A DNA stretch of 64,000 nucleotides from Halocaridina rubra (lineage: Eukaryota; Arthropoda; Malacostraca; Decapoda; Atyidae). Shown piece by piece: positions 47,913-62,600 of the stretch (within the stretch, counting starts at the first letter, position 1; every line of letters begins with the position of its first letter). The DNA is taken from positions 75,001-139,000 of the forward strand of contig JAXCGZ010007653.1 of assembly GCA_037179515.1 (NCBI GenBank). Direction: 5' to 3'. Made by a program: the position numbers and the translations under genes. The notes below the pieces were generated by a model. The model was given only the letters and a program-made list of their open reading frames with translations, did not search any database and was not told the origin of the DNA.

Positions 47913-48123
47913 GGGGTTTACACGGTCAAGCGGTTCGTTGAATGCGGTTCAACAGACAAGTGTTTGAAGTGATGTTCGAATGTGTGAACGGGGTATTTGG
48001 TTGTCAAACACATTTGTCGAACATGTTCGACAACCAGATACCCCGTTCACACGTTCGAACATCACTTCAAACACTTGTCTGTCGAACCGCATTCGACGAA
48101 CCGTTTGACCGCGTAAACCCCCC
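47913..48123. mobile_element. Foldback MITE inside the LINE RT
   Basis: About 210 bp that is nearly one perfect palindrome: ggggtttacacggtcaagcg at the left and its mirror ccgtttgaccgcgtaaaccc at the right, centred near 48018 (gtcgaacatgttcgac). Flanking ccttaagag and cctttagag look like an 8-bp target duplication with one change. It splits the RT between D-I-S-K and the W-H-K-A motif. Confidence 0.88.
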
Positions 48124-48471
48124 TTTAGAGATATCAAGGGCGACAACAAAGGATACCCCATACTTCCTCAGAAAAGATGACCATACATGAGTAATATAGA
48201 ACAGGAGGTCACCAGTGGATCTTGCCTTGCAGAGGCCATACTGGTGATCGGAGATAAGTGAGTTAGATTCAAGACATTTCAAAAGGTGAGCATCGAGAAA
48301 AGTTTCAAAAACTTTAGTGATAGCAGAGATTAGGGCAATAAGTAGGTAGTTTGAAGGAATAGAGTGGTTACCCTTCTTAGGAACAGGTTGCACTAGAGCA
48401 TGCTTCCAAGATGAAGGATAGACACTGGTTGAGAGAATGAGGAGAAAAAGACGACAAAGCACGGATACCAT
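48067..48471 (-). pseudogene. Jockey-like RT, N-terminal half
   Basis: Shows YPSSWKHALVQPVPKKGNHS, LLIALISAITKVFETFLDAH, SDHQYGLCKARSTGDLLFYI and VSFVVALDISK, matching RT fingers and palm up to the first catalytic Asp. The foldback MITE follows directly. Confidence 0.85.
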
Positions 48472-48670
48472 CGGGACCAGATGCCCTGTTTGTCTTTAGC
48501 GAGCAAAGAACCTTATGAACTTTGCGTGAAGAAAGGATAAGGGAGGGTATATGGTTAGAGAGGGGTAAAGATTAAGGGATAGGTGCGCTGGAATCGTTTA
48601 CGAAGAGTTGTCAGAATATTGAGAGCCAAAGAGAGTAGCCTTGTCAGTGGGAGAGCAAGCTATAAAACCA

Positions 48671-49510
48671 TCAGAACGAATGAGGAGGGGGGGAACTTAA
48701 GTTACAGAAGTTTTTGGAGAGGTTTTTGGCTAAGGACCAGAAACATTTATCAGTGGGAGAGGAGTTAAGGTCATCAAGTTTCCTTCTTATAAAGGAAGCC
48801 TTAGACCTTCGAATCTGAGCAGTACAGCGATTCCTAGCTACAATAAAAGCAGAGCAAGTTAAATTAGAAGGAAAGGCTTGGTATGACTGGTGTGCCCAAT
48901 TCCTGGCCTGAATATCCATGGAGCAGGCATGGTCAAACCAAGGATTAGGGGAAGAAAAAGTTTTCATTGAGGAAGGAATGTATGCCTCATTTCCCGAGAT
49001 TATAATCTCGGCAACTTTTAGAGCTACCTGATCAGGGTTGCGGGACTGAAAGCAGTAGTCATTCCATAGGAAGTAAAAAAGGAAGTTACGCAAATCTTCC
49101 CGCTGGGTACACTCAAAGTGCCAAAGGCAGTGCTGAGTAGGACGGATTGGTGGAGGGGGAGCGAAAATGGAAGAGATTGAGATCACAGAGTAGTCATATT
49201 TACCTAGAGGGGAAATCACAGAATAAGAGTAGTTTGAAGGGTTAGAAGTAAGAAATAGGTTAAGTGTGTTGGCTGTATGTTCGTGTCGATTGGACACACG
49301 AATAGGATGTTTGATAATTTGCTCCAAATCGTGAGTAGTAGAGAAAGCAAGGGCCTCACTTCCTCCCACATCAGTGTGAGAAGAATTAAGTTACTCACTG
49401 TGGTGTATATTGAAGTCTCCAATATAGAGAACTTCGGCATGTGGGGTAGAAGATAGCAAGGACTTATGGCAAGAGGACAGATTTTCAAGGAGAGACACAA
49501 AGTATACTTG
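48671..49510 (-). pseudogene. Jockey-like endonuclease C-half and linker
   Basis: Frame 49369-48671 shows HDLEQIIKHPIRVSNRHEHT, LNLFLTSNPSNYSYSVISPL and GKYDYSVISIS (degenerate S-D-H), then NPWFDHACSMDIQARNWAHQ of the linker. Upstream, a GDFNIHH motif near 49420 is followed by an in-frame stop. Confidence 0.82.
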
Positions 49511-49777
49511 CGATACGCTATTCATCTAGTATATTGTGAGCAGAAAGAATCAAGATATAATTTTTCATTATATCCTCATATTTACACATACTGTACACCA
49601 AATATGAATGACTAGAAAAAGGAAAAGATATTCTTTTTTTAAGTATCGAGAGATTAAACTTTATTAGTAAAAATTAATTTAACTTAATAAGGACATTTAC
49701 ATGCACCTTAGAAATTTATTCACAATTTCCATTATTCATAATGCATAACACTAATATACTAACTTCGTAAATTTTTA

Positions 49778-50093
49778 GGATCTTGTGAAGAGGAGTAAAC
49801 CTAGGGTGCATCGGGGTTAGTCATATTTACAAAGCAACTCACCTAACCTAACCTAGAAGCTCCTGAAGAATTGGAACGTACCTTATTTCAACAGCGAAGA
49901 AATGTTAGTTTAGGTTAGGTTATGTTGGCTTAGAATTTGAGATTGAAGTCCAAGCTCAAATTTTAATATAACCTACCTTAACCTTGCTGTTAATAAAAAG
50001 GAAGGTCCCAATTCTTCAGGAGCTCCCTAACCTAACTTATATGGCTATTCAAGTTACATGGAATTTTGAGGGCTAATTATCTTTATCAGATCC
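49778..50093. mobile_element. MITE, (G)ATCTTGTAAA family, carrying an inner MITE
   Basis: Outer ends: ggatcttgtgaagaggagta at the left and aattatctttatcagatcc at the right, as in the family copies at 27389 and 55070. ctaacctaacct words flank the inner element on both sides. Confidence 0.75.
49857..50026. mobile_element. Inner MITE with agctcctgaagaattgg ends
   Basis: Left agctcctgaagaattggaac and right, mirrored, ggtcccaattcttcaggagc form an inverted repeat of at least 19 bp; weaker inverted similarity continues inward. It has no coding capacity. Confidence 0.8.
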
Positions 50094-51874
<1,781 letters not shown>

Positions 51875-52041
51875 GTCAGTATACCTTCTTATAATGAACA
51901 GATGGAAAATGCCGCAAATTATAAGACCTAAACTTGGCTTTAAGATTTGCTAAGATAGAAATAACACGTAATACCATACTCTTGTTGAATAACGCTCTTG
52001 GTTTTAGTAAAATCATAACAATATCAACTTGAATAGTATGC

Positions 52042-52042
<1 letters not shown>

Positions 52043-52095
<53 letters not shown>
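52043..52095. repeat. (ATT)n microsatellite at SINE end
   Basis: ATT tract directly beside the 3' end of the minus-strand SINE at 52105; a second tract lies at its other end (52290-52337). Confidence 0.92.
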
Positions 52096-52096
<1 letters not shown>

Positions 52097-52104
52097 GGAT
52101 GGAT

Positions 52105-52290
52105 TTGGTTTTACGTCACGAACTCCCTTTTCTACTAAGGGCTAGGACGGTTGCCTTCTTATGAAGGGCTTGTTTTAGCAGATGCAATCGTTACCCTGAG
52201 TGTATGCCCTTACTAACCTCAGTCCGTGACGGGGCGCGAACCCTCGACCTGCCGCCTCAGAGTCGCAGACGCTACCATTTTGCCATGGAG
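52105..52290 (-). mobile_element. tRNA-derived SINE
   Basis: On the minus strand the head reads ccatggcaaaatggtagcgt (A box), ctgcgactctgaggcggcag, and gtcgagggttcgcgccccgt (B box), close to a whole tRNA in length. The body follows with aaaacaagcccttcataaga and ggcaaccgtcctagccctt. A headless relative lies at 25118-25222. (ATT)n tracts flank both ends. Confidence 0.82.

Positions 52291-52337
<47 letters not shown>
52290..52337. repeat. (ATT)n microsatellite
   Basis: ATT tract at the head side of the SINE. Together with 52043-52095 it may be one tract split by the insertion. Confidence 0.92.
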
Positions 52338-52338
<1 letters not shown>

Positions 52339-52965
52339 AGGGTAATCAATCTACCGGGGTAACAAGCTTGCTCAACTCAAAAGGTTTGGTGTCAGACAAG
52401 GCATCCGACTGTAAAATATTAATTCAAACATAAGCCTCTAAAGAGGCTAGTGTGATTGGGACTAAGTGTGCCTTAAATTGGTGCTTTAAGAAAGAAAAAT
52501 AATCATATTTTGGGATACGAGATTATGTTGAGAATATGTAATGCTTACAAATAACGTCTATAGATTTTTCTGTTGAAATCCTACGTTGTTAGGACCATTC
52601 GACGTCTGCACATAATCAGATAGATTACCCAAATATATATGATTCTTAGTAATACATGTACAGAGTAAATGTGTAATGCGGGGAGCTAAAATGAACTATT
52701 ATTATTCCTTTGATATATAGTTTCTGTATTCTAAAAGGGACCCAGACTAAAAGGAAAAATAATAGCTACATGTATTTGTCTTATACACCTAAAAAAAAAA
52801 AAAATATATATATATATAATCATATCCCATAATTAGAAATCTGCCTTTGCATCTGCTCTAATATCTTAAAAAAATTAGCAAAAATTGGCTACTTTCACCA
52901 TCTGAATAACCTATTTGGCTAATTTCCTTCCATTGCAAACTGGTTAGTATTGGCAACGCTGTCTC

Positions 52966-52980
52966 CTCTTCAGTCGGCAA
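52966..52980 (+). promoter_or_regulatory. HADHA: Putative HADHA transcription initiator
   Basis: The sequence ctcttcagtcggc holds TCAGTC, a full match to the arthropod initiator consensus TCAKTY, 48 bp before the start codon. No TATA box is visible about 30 bp upstream. The position is a prediction from motif and distance only. Confidence 0.4.
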
Positions 52981-53019
52981 CTGGCCGTCGACAGGGAGAA
53001 GATTTGAGAAGTTTTCATC

Positions 53020-53086
53020 ATGGCAAGTTTTCGTGCTGTCGGGGCCTTGTGCCGTCTCAGTGCCACTCGTTTATCGCATTACGGAG
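53020..53086 (+). CDS. HADHA: HADHA exon 1
   Basis: ATG at 53020 in gttttcatcatgg, donor gag|gtaata, 67 bp leaving one base. It encodes the transit-peptide start. The upstream leader is short. Confidence 0.88.
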
Positions 53087-53555
53087 GTAATAGAGTACTT
53101 ATTAATGCCAATAATTGATTATATTAATTAATTACTTATAGATATGTCTTTGTACCGTATCAGCTGATTGCTTGGAAAGTGTAAACTTACTGCCGGTGTT
53201 GGCAGAATGAGGAATGCTTTTGAAATTTAACTCATTATTAGGTCAATATTGAGAAGATTTTAGTTATTAGAAATGGAGTGTATACGTTAAAGTGAGTCTG
53301 TGGTACATTTCACGTGTTTCGAAAGGATATTTTAAAAGGTTGAACGGATGTACACACTTCTCATGATTAGGTCAATTTGGTTGCAAAAATAATCTAAATG
53401 ATGTAACCAATTGAAATTAGCAGAATTAACCTTACATGAAGGATCCAACCTTACTTTTCCCACCCTTATTCGAATTGGGATTAATGGTGATGCCTAAAAA
53501 CTGAAGAAACTTTAAGATCTTGGTTATATTTCGAGGCCCAGTAATTGCTCTTGTA

Positions 53556-53641
<86 letters not shown>

Positions 53642-56600
53642 CGTTTCATATACAATATTTTGCAGTCATCATTTCATTTCTTATTAGTCTGTGAATTAAT
53701 CTGACCAAACCTAATATAGTTCATATCAAGAGTTTTTATTCCTAGTGGAGGTGTGAAAGTAAACATTTACCTTTGCAAGCAAAATGCAACCCAACACACA
53801 CGCCTGGAGTTCAGGTCTAATTTTAGAGATACAATGCAAGTAATTACAAGTCCAGAACTTAATTTATCATGCGGATATGGGTTTAATTTAAATGCAGGTG
53901 AGGTAAGTATACTTCTGATATGAATCGTTATCAAGATAAGCCCATGCTTCTGTTAGATAACCAAGGAAAATGGGAACACCTACAGTTTAGCGGGCCATAC
54001 CAATGTTCAAAACCTACCAATAGATGGCAATAGGCTCTGACTAGAGAACTGGCGGATGAACACAATAAAAATGGTGACAATAGGCATACAAAACCTCTAA
54101 ACAAACTTTATTTCCATTTAAATACAATGGGTATTCGTCAGCCAGGGCAAGCCCCAACCCCCCACTGTGATGTCCAACCACAGCAGTTCCTGTCAGTAAA
54201 CAGCTTAAACTCTCGGTCTTGGACGGGAACCGATCTTTCGACCTCATGAATGCGAAGCCAGCGCGTTACCACTTACTATCCTAACTAATAATACTTACCT
54301 AACCTTCAGTCGAACTACTTACCTGAGTGGAGGGATGAGGTCATTGAGCGGCATGCCCCGCTAAACTGTAAACTACCCGGAAAATGTTGTGTATTAAAGG
54401 AGTAAAAACTAACGAATATATATATTGGAACCTAAGCTATTCCTCCTAATGGTGTTATCCTACACTATTGGAGAGGCTGCGCATCCAAACGAACCCCAGT
54501 TTGCAGTATATTTAGATGAAAATGAAATCTCAGAGTTGTTTTAATAAAGTCAGATACCCCAAGAAATATATAGAATTCGAAAAAAAGCACATCATAGCCA
54601 AAATATAACCAATTTACAGTACAGCATTTACATATCACTTAATTAGGTTAGGTTTAGGAAGTGTTAGACCTTATATAATATTTCCTAATGTACTTGTATT
54701 CAACAAACGCTTTTTATTGGTTTGAAGAAATGATAGTTACGGATATTACTTTTGCCTTTATTCCATAACAACAGAACTGCAGATATAAGAAAATATGCCA
54801 ATATTGTCATAATTATGTAAAATTCATAGTTTAACCAGGAAAAAATTTGGTTTGCCTAAATTTTCTTGCATTTTTACTGAGCTTTGTCTTACAGTTAATT
54901 CCTTTGTTCTTACAAGTGCCTATTTCGTTGATTACGTACTTGTTACTTAATATTTTAATACTTTCTATCAGTCTTCTCTTGGATGCATTCCTTATAGAAT
55001 ATGGTATACAGTATATACATAAATTTACTTTACTTATTATTCTACCACTTCTGTTATTGAACTAGAGTTGGATCTTGTAAAGAGAGTAACCCCATGTAAA
55101 GTTTGATAGCCTCCTAACTTGTGAAGGTAGGTTTGGTTAGGAGCCTTGCTTTGTAAATGTATATAAACAAAGAGCACCCTGGGGTTACTCTTCTTGACAA
55201 GACCCCCTGCTGTTTATTTCACCTGTATATTTGGAGTTCCAAGTGCACTTGCTTCAATCTCCTGACGTATTTATTTTAATGTTACTCGGTTTCAATCTTG
55301 CTCTTTTCTGTATTTCACTTGAATGTCTCTACAATATTGATGTTTGCTGTTTTGTTTCATTCCTAATCCCTAATATAAGGATGGACACAGACTAGTTGGG
55401 GAGGTAAGGCTGGATGCCCTTCCATATGCCCTACTGTAGGCTCAATTGCTGGTCTGTCAATTCTGGAACTTAGTGCTCTATCAACTGCATTACCATGGTC
55501 CTTACTATAATATCATGTGTGTTAGATATTTAATCACAAGTACACTGGCAAGAAATATTGAAAAGAATGAAAGAAAAAAAAATGCTCATAGTAGGCACAT
55601 GGATATGTCAAATACGTACAATTATTAACAGGTTGTTATTGACCATTGCGTTGAAAGAAAAATATATAAATGATAATATATGATATATTTACAGGCTGCT
55701 CCAGTTACTTGTATCTCACATTATGCCTTTCATTTCAGTTTTACAGTATAACCGCAGACTTTTGTCTGTGTCAGCAAGAGCCCTAGGAGCCCATGCTAAC
55801 TTGACAGTACAAAATGGCGTTGGTGTCGTGACCTTCAACTCTCCAGGCAAAGTAAATGTTCTTAATGAAGCTGTCATGCAGGATGTTGTAGAAGTTATAA
55901 ATGAAATTGATGCCAATGCTGATATACAAGCTGCCGTTCTTATCTCAGCAAAACCAGGATGCTTCATTGCTGGGGCGGATATTACCATGCTTGAGAAATG
56001 TAAGACTGCCGAGGAGGCTCAAACATTGTCCAAGACAATGCAGGATATTTTATTTAGAGTTGAAAAGAGTAAGAAACCCTACGTAGCAGCCATCATGGGG
56101 AGCTGTCTCGGTGGAGGATTAGAAGTCGCCATGGCTTGTCACTACCGCATAGCTGTCAAGGACAAGTCTGGGTTAGGTGTTCCAGAGGTCATGTTAGGTC
56201 TCTTGCCTGGGGGGGGCGGAACCCAGCGACTGCCAAAATTAGTCGGTATCCCTAATTCATTAGATATGGCCCTAACTGGTAAGACCGTAAAAGCAGATAA
56301 AGCCAAAAAATTAGGACTGGTTGATGGATTAGTTAATCCTCTTGGCCCAGGTATCGAGACTCCGGATGCTCGAACGTTAGCTTATCTCGGAGAAGTTGCT
56401 GTTAAAGCAGCAAAAGACCTTGCTAATGGAGATCTGAAAGTCAACCGTGGACCCAAGAATATGATGGAGAAGGTGATGGGAATGGCTTTTAAGTATGACT
56501 TTGTTAAAGATCAAGTCTTCAAGAAAGCCAAGGGGACAGTTATGAAGCAGACTGGAGGCTTATACCCTGCTCCCCTTAAAATCTTAGAGGTAATACGCAC

Positions 56601-59600
56601 TGGTATGGACAAAGGAGAAACAGAGGGTTACGCAGCAGAACACAAAGGCTTTGGTAGTCTCTCTGCCACAAACGAGTCCAAAGGCCTCATTGGATTATTC
56701 CATGGACAAACTGAGTGTAAGAAAAATAGATTCGGAAAGCCAGAGCAACCTGTCAAAACAGTTGCCATCCTTGGTGCTGGCCTTATGGGTGCTGGTATTG
56801 CTCAGGTGTCTATCGACAAAGGGTACAAAACTCTACTAAAAGACATGAATCAGAGTGGTTTATCGAGAGGAATCAGTCAAGTCCAAGGAGGTCTTGACAA
56901 GTCAGTGAAGAGAAAAAAGATCACCTCCTTTGTCGCTGATCAATATATGTCAAATCTTGAACCAACACTTACCTATGATAGCTTCAAGAATGTAGATATG
57001 GTAATTGAAGCAGTTTTTGAAGACTTAGGCATAAAACATCGAGTAGTAAAGGAAGTTGAACCTCGACTTCCTGAACATTGCATCTTTGCAACCAATACAT
57101 CCGCTCTCCCCATTACGCAGATTGCTACAGCAAGCATCAGACCAGAAAAGGTATATGATGTGTTATCCATTCATCTCTATTTATTGACATATGTTACATA
57201 TTTATTTCAGATTATCTTAAATATATTTACATTTTCTTTCTAAGATAATAAAGATTTTGAGATGAGTATTGTTAATAGAGAGATTAGAAATATTTTTTAC
57301 TTCTGAAAATCATTTACTCTTCTAAGATTTTAATTGTAATGTTTATTGATGCCCTTATGAACTATTTGGTAAGCAAGTACCAATTAGTTTAATAATGGCA
57401 TGAAGTGAATACTTTCAGAACAATATTTTTCCCTCTTACCCGCATTGTATATAGATAGGCTGTGTAGTAAACTTAATCCAGGTTTAGCTGAGCACATGTG
57501 GTTAATATATCTTTTTCAGTGGGTGACTCAAAATAAAACTAATTGTGTAATATTTATTAGGTAATTGGCATGCATTACTTCTCGCCTGTGGATAAAATGC
57601 AGTTGTTGGAAATCATTACAACTGACAAAACTTCCAAGGACACTACGGCATCTGCTGTCGATGTTGGCCTTAAGCAAGGAAAGGTAAGTTTCATTTTTTG
57701 TGAATATCTTTGTCTTTTTCTGACATATATGGAGTTTAAGAAAAGGGGGAGAGAGAGAGAAGGCATTATGTCATCTGTCTACTCTAATACCCAAATAAAT
57801 CTCCAAGATTTGGGGGTTTTCGCTTGTGGACAGTATTAAAAACCTTTTCAACCCATTGGATATTCTCTGCTTAGAGAGAATGTCAAAGTACTTATCAGGA
57901 ACATTGTACAGACATACATATACAGTGGCCTTTGTAGATACATAAATAGATTGAGCCTTGCTAGAACTTTAATAATGTCAATGTGGGATATGTTAGCGAC
58001 TGTATTCCACAATTATCCATGAATAGATACCATACTCATGATTGGAGGTGTTCTTATTGTCTTTTAACCAGCCCTATTATTGTTCTAAAACATTAACTTT
58101 GAGCTTAGTTATTTAGGAATATTATGCCATCAGGTATTCTAATCACAAGCATTAGATGTACTAGTATGCTTTTAATTAGATACTTTATATCGGGACATCG
58201 GCTTTTCAGTTCCGAGTGCTGTATTAAGAAATTGTAAAGCGCATCAGAATTAAATGGCATTCTCACACTTTGTATACAGTATGTACTTGTAGGTTGTGAG
58301 AATGAATTATTTTCTTGTTTGTGTAATGGGAGGTAATTAGAAGGCATAGTCCAGGTTGAGAGAAAAATTCTACGCTATTCATCTGTGCATGTCGGAGACA
58401 ATTTTAGGGGGTGGGGGGCTGGTGGCTGATCTATGAGTCCATCTTGACCCGTACCACCTCATTGTGGAATATCTGCAACTACTGTTAGCTGACAGTCCCT
58501 CCCCACTCTATTTTTTTTTTATATAACTTAAAAAGAGGTTTTGATGGGTTATGGTAAAGCATTCTAAACCCAGTTTTTTTTCTTTCAATTGTGGCCACGT
58601 TCTACACTTGAGATATAGTTATGGTTAGATTGCAGGCTTCCCCAATCTTTTGCAGTGATTGGGGTGTGCAATAGCTCAGTGGTTTAATGCATGACCCAAG
58701 AAGCTACAAATGGAGGTTTGGCCCCACCGTGGGGTGTTAGGAATGCCATCCAGCCTTAGTTCCCCAGCTTAGACATATTTATGTCCACTACCCATTTAAT
58801 TGGGGACTAATTATGACCACTATAATGGTGCTCTAATTTTTCAGCTAGAAATGTGCCACTTTGCTGGTGTAGAAGGATATGACATATTCAGAAAAAAAAT
58901 ATAACTGATTATTTGCATTTTGAAACTAAGATAGCAGGGAAGCATTCAAATACGAGTACTTCATATACTTTAATTCATTCAGGTTGTCATTGTCGTCAAA
59001 GATGGACCTGGCTTTTACACCACTCGAATTTTAGCTCCAATGTTAAGTGAATCCATCAATCTTTTCCAAGAAGGAGTTGAGCCCAAGAAGATGGACAAAT
59101 TGGCTAAATCCTTTGGCTGGCCTGTAGGAACTGCTACACTCGCTGATGAAGTTGGTAAGTTCTGGAGTGTTACAGTTAGGGAAAGTTACTTCATTAACTA
59201 AGGGTTCTTATGCATAATTATAATTATTACAATGATTTAAAACTATATTAGCAGAATAATATTGCAAGTAAAGCAATTAAAACATAGTTTCTTTTGTAAT
59301 TATTTAGATTTTTAGCAAATTTCTATAAAATCTCTTTTCATTTGAAATTTTCAGTATTGCACTATGTTGCAAAATATAAAACTGGTGTCTCTGATTGAGG
59401 TACTATTAGTCTGAGGGCATTTCAGAAATGATCCTTTGAAACTCAGTGCAGCATCTCTCTCCCAGAGCCTTTATGGATAAAGATATGGCAGTTGTGACCC
59501 TTGGTTTTAGTCACTGCCAAGTCAACAGTATAATTGAATACACCAATAGATTTGTGGAAAATAGATTTTCAGTTTAGATTAGTTCAACTGTGAAATATTA

Positions 59601-62600
59601 TCATGCCATTTCGAATTCCCTGCAGGTATTGATATTGCTATGCACGTTGGAGAAGATTTGGGCAAAGTCTTTGGCGAACGCTTTGGGCAGGCAAATATGG
59701 GTGTATTGAAAGATATGGTGAGCGCAGGATTTCTGGGTGAGTATCAAGTCTCCAGTTTGATCGAACAGAACATACTATTTACTGTATTAAGTTTCTAAAG
59801 GGGGAATTTTTTTCTCAGTCATGCAAAGGTTACTGCAAACTTAACTATGTAATTAGTCGTGTCACACCCTCAGTCATTCCCTGGTATATCTCCAGAAAAG
59901 TGAGATTACAGGTATAGATTGTATTGGTTTTTATATCATTTGACTTGTTTACTCTAATACTGCAAGTATAGGAGGAAACTCATCGAGGTACAGTGAACCT
60001 GGAGTGGCAGCATCTCTGGCATAGGTTCACTCTGAAGCTGCAAATTAGAAGAGTATGCAAAGTATCTGCAAAACAGGCAGAGATACAGTGGATACCATCT
60101 CTCCCTATGTTCTTTTCTTGATATAGAGCAACTGTTTCAAGTCTGGGATGAACATGCTATAATAAGCCATTCCATTTTTTTCGAGGCCAACTCTTAACTC
60201 TGCATTACCTGACATATATTAATGAAATTATCTATACTGTGTGAAACATTCAAATACATGTGGGTAACAACCAAATTTATATTAAAATTAAGCATTGGTA
60301 ATTAAGAGATCAAGAAGCATTAAATATTCAATTCGAAGTGGTTATAATTTCGAAAATCTGAAAATTTTGAATTGTGTTTTCTACTTATAAACTGAATGTG
60401 TCTGCATGGTGATAATCCAATACAGCTGCACTTAGGCATATATCTTCTTTTCCTTTCACTCAAAGCACCATTAGCATTAATTTAGGCGCTACAGAATTAA
60501 ATTTATTGTACCCCATATTTGTCAGTTAACGTATTCCTTTTAGAGATAGTGCAGTGAATAAAATGATCAAGGCAGCAAAATCTCATCGTACAACATGACT
60601 TCATGCCTTCTTTCCCGCTATGCAGTGTTACTTACCTCCTACAAATCCTTGGTAGGAGATTTGAATTCATTTATCCCCCTACATTCAAGTATATAATTAA
60701 TATTTTGCATATACCTTTTATTTTACATGTCTAACTTTTTCAGGTAGGAAAGCTGGCAAGGGCATATATATGTATGAACCTGGGGTAAAGGACCGTCCTG
60801 TTAATGAAAAGGCTTTGGAAATAATGAAAAAATACTCTGTTCCACCAAAGGTAAGATTAAGTAAAAACATATGGTAGTGACTTCATTTTAATATGTAGAC
60901 TTCATACAGTACAACGGAATTGCTGGCACAGTGGTAGATTGCATGAATTAGAAAGTGACTAATGAAGATTCCAGCACACCACGGAGCATTAGGAAGGGCA
61001 TTCAACATTAAGCCCCCGGCTTCAACTTGTCTGTGTCCACCCCCACTCAGATGGGGAATAAGAACAACCTTAACTCACAATCCCAAGATAATTGATTGAT
61101 GGATGACTGTGAAATAGCTACTTTTTCAGCCATGCAGATTTGATTGATTATTCTATTTCTCGGTTTTCTTCCTTTGCAGGGCTCTCTTGCTGATGAAGAC
61201 ATTCAGCTTCGTGTTGCATCTCGATTCATAAATGAAGCAGTTTTGTGCTTGCAAGAGGGCATCCTCAACAGTCCTGTAAGTTTTGAATTGTAACACTTTA
61301 ATATTATATTTGGAACCACTGCTCAACAAATTAAAATCGGGGCCACGGTAAAGCAGTTGTCAGAGTACTCCATTTGGGAAGTGACTAACTTGAGTTCAAG
61401 CCAATAGGGGCGTTAGCAAGGGCATCCAGCCTCAATTACTCAGCTCCAATCTGTTTACTTCCATCCTTATTTGAATAGGGATTAGTAAGGACAAAACAGC
61501 TAACAAACAAATACAATGACATTAAAATTGTTGGGATGTTAGTATACATACCAATGACTTAAACATGCTTCTTGGAATCCTTACCAAGAGGATTTGATAT
61601 TTTCTAGGAATTTATCATGTAACTGTATATCCAAAATCTCTGATTTTGGATTTGCCAGTTTTGAAGTTCATCAGGAATGAGAATTATCCAAGAGCTAAAT
61701 ACTGCAATATATTTCTTTTAGAGCGTTGCTTCGGGAAGTAACAAACCAGTGCTTCAACCCACTTTGGGGTGTTAGGAAGGTCATTCAGTATTGATTCTCA
61801 AGCTCCAACCTGTCTGTGCCCACCCCAATTTGGATGGGAATTAATAGTTACACATAAAATGGTGAAAAACAACAAACTTCAAAGTTATTGTAAATCTTTT
61901 TGCATTTTTAGTTTTTATAAAATTCAATAAATGGTAAAATCACTGAAGAGAGTAATTTTAAGTATTTAATTACATCTTTGTGTATGCATTCATGACATTT
62001 GCAATTCTTTAAACACAACCATTGTCTTTAGCTACACAGACCATGATAGGATTTTGTTGGCCATCATATTTGGACCATTCCTTATTGAAGGAGGGGATGT
62101 CATTTATTTCGGGAATTCTCCAGTATTATATTCTATATGAATTCTCAAGCTCAGAACTTGAGAGGTGAATCTATGTTGCAGCAAGAAAATATTCCTTTCA
62201 TCTCAGTAGATTTAAACTTTTTAAAAATTAAAATTTTCTGACTGTTCGGAAGAGGTGGACCAATCTCTTGGCTGCCCCAGTTACCAAATTTGAGCCCATT
62301 GGATACTAGTTTTTTTCAGGGGGAGGTGCATGTGGACTTTAATAGCCTGAACGAAATTTGTACTAAGATCGTAGTGAATATCAATTGCAAAATGTATTTG
62401 TCGAGCCTATAGTATCACATTATCGTACATTAATGACATGTTTTGTATAGTGACCTTGTATAATACTGTATATATGATGCCCATCATCACTTTTTATTGG
62501 GAGGATTGCCCTCTGCAGTCATCTGTAAAAATTAGGGTTCTTGAAGCATTGGGATTAAAAATTATCTTTCAACTATGGTTACATAAACAAAAAGTCACGT

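Larger units (their letters stand above)
46650..49510 (-). mobile_element. Jockey-like non-LTR retrotransposon, broken
   Basis: On the minus strand, from about 49510: endonuclease C-terminal half, a long basic linker, RT, and a 3' untranslated end near 46650 that matches the fragments at 1-150 and 36495-36640. The 5' end is truncated inside the endonuclease. It begins about 470 bp after the cadherin stop codon, on the opposite strand. Stops, frameshifts and a foldback insertion at 47913-48123 inactivate it. Confidence 0.85.

Noticed and set aside
54041..54247. 68-residue open frame on the minus strand
   Set aside because: It falls within the tRNA-derived SINE nested in a MITE.
55723..55738. 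ATG at 55723 as the HADHA start
   Set aside because: It lies before the exon 2 acceptor (catttcag). Exon 1 at 53020 gives a transit peptide and joins in frame.
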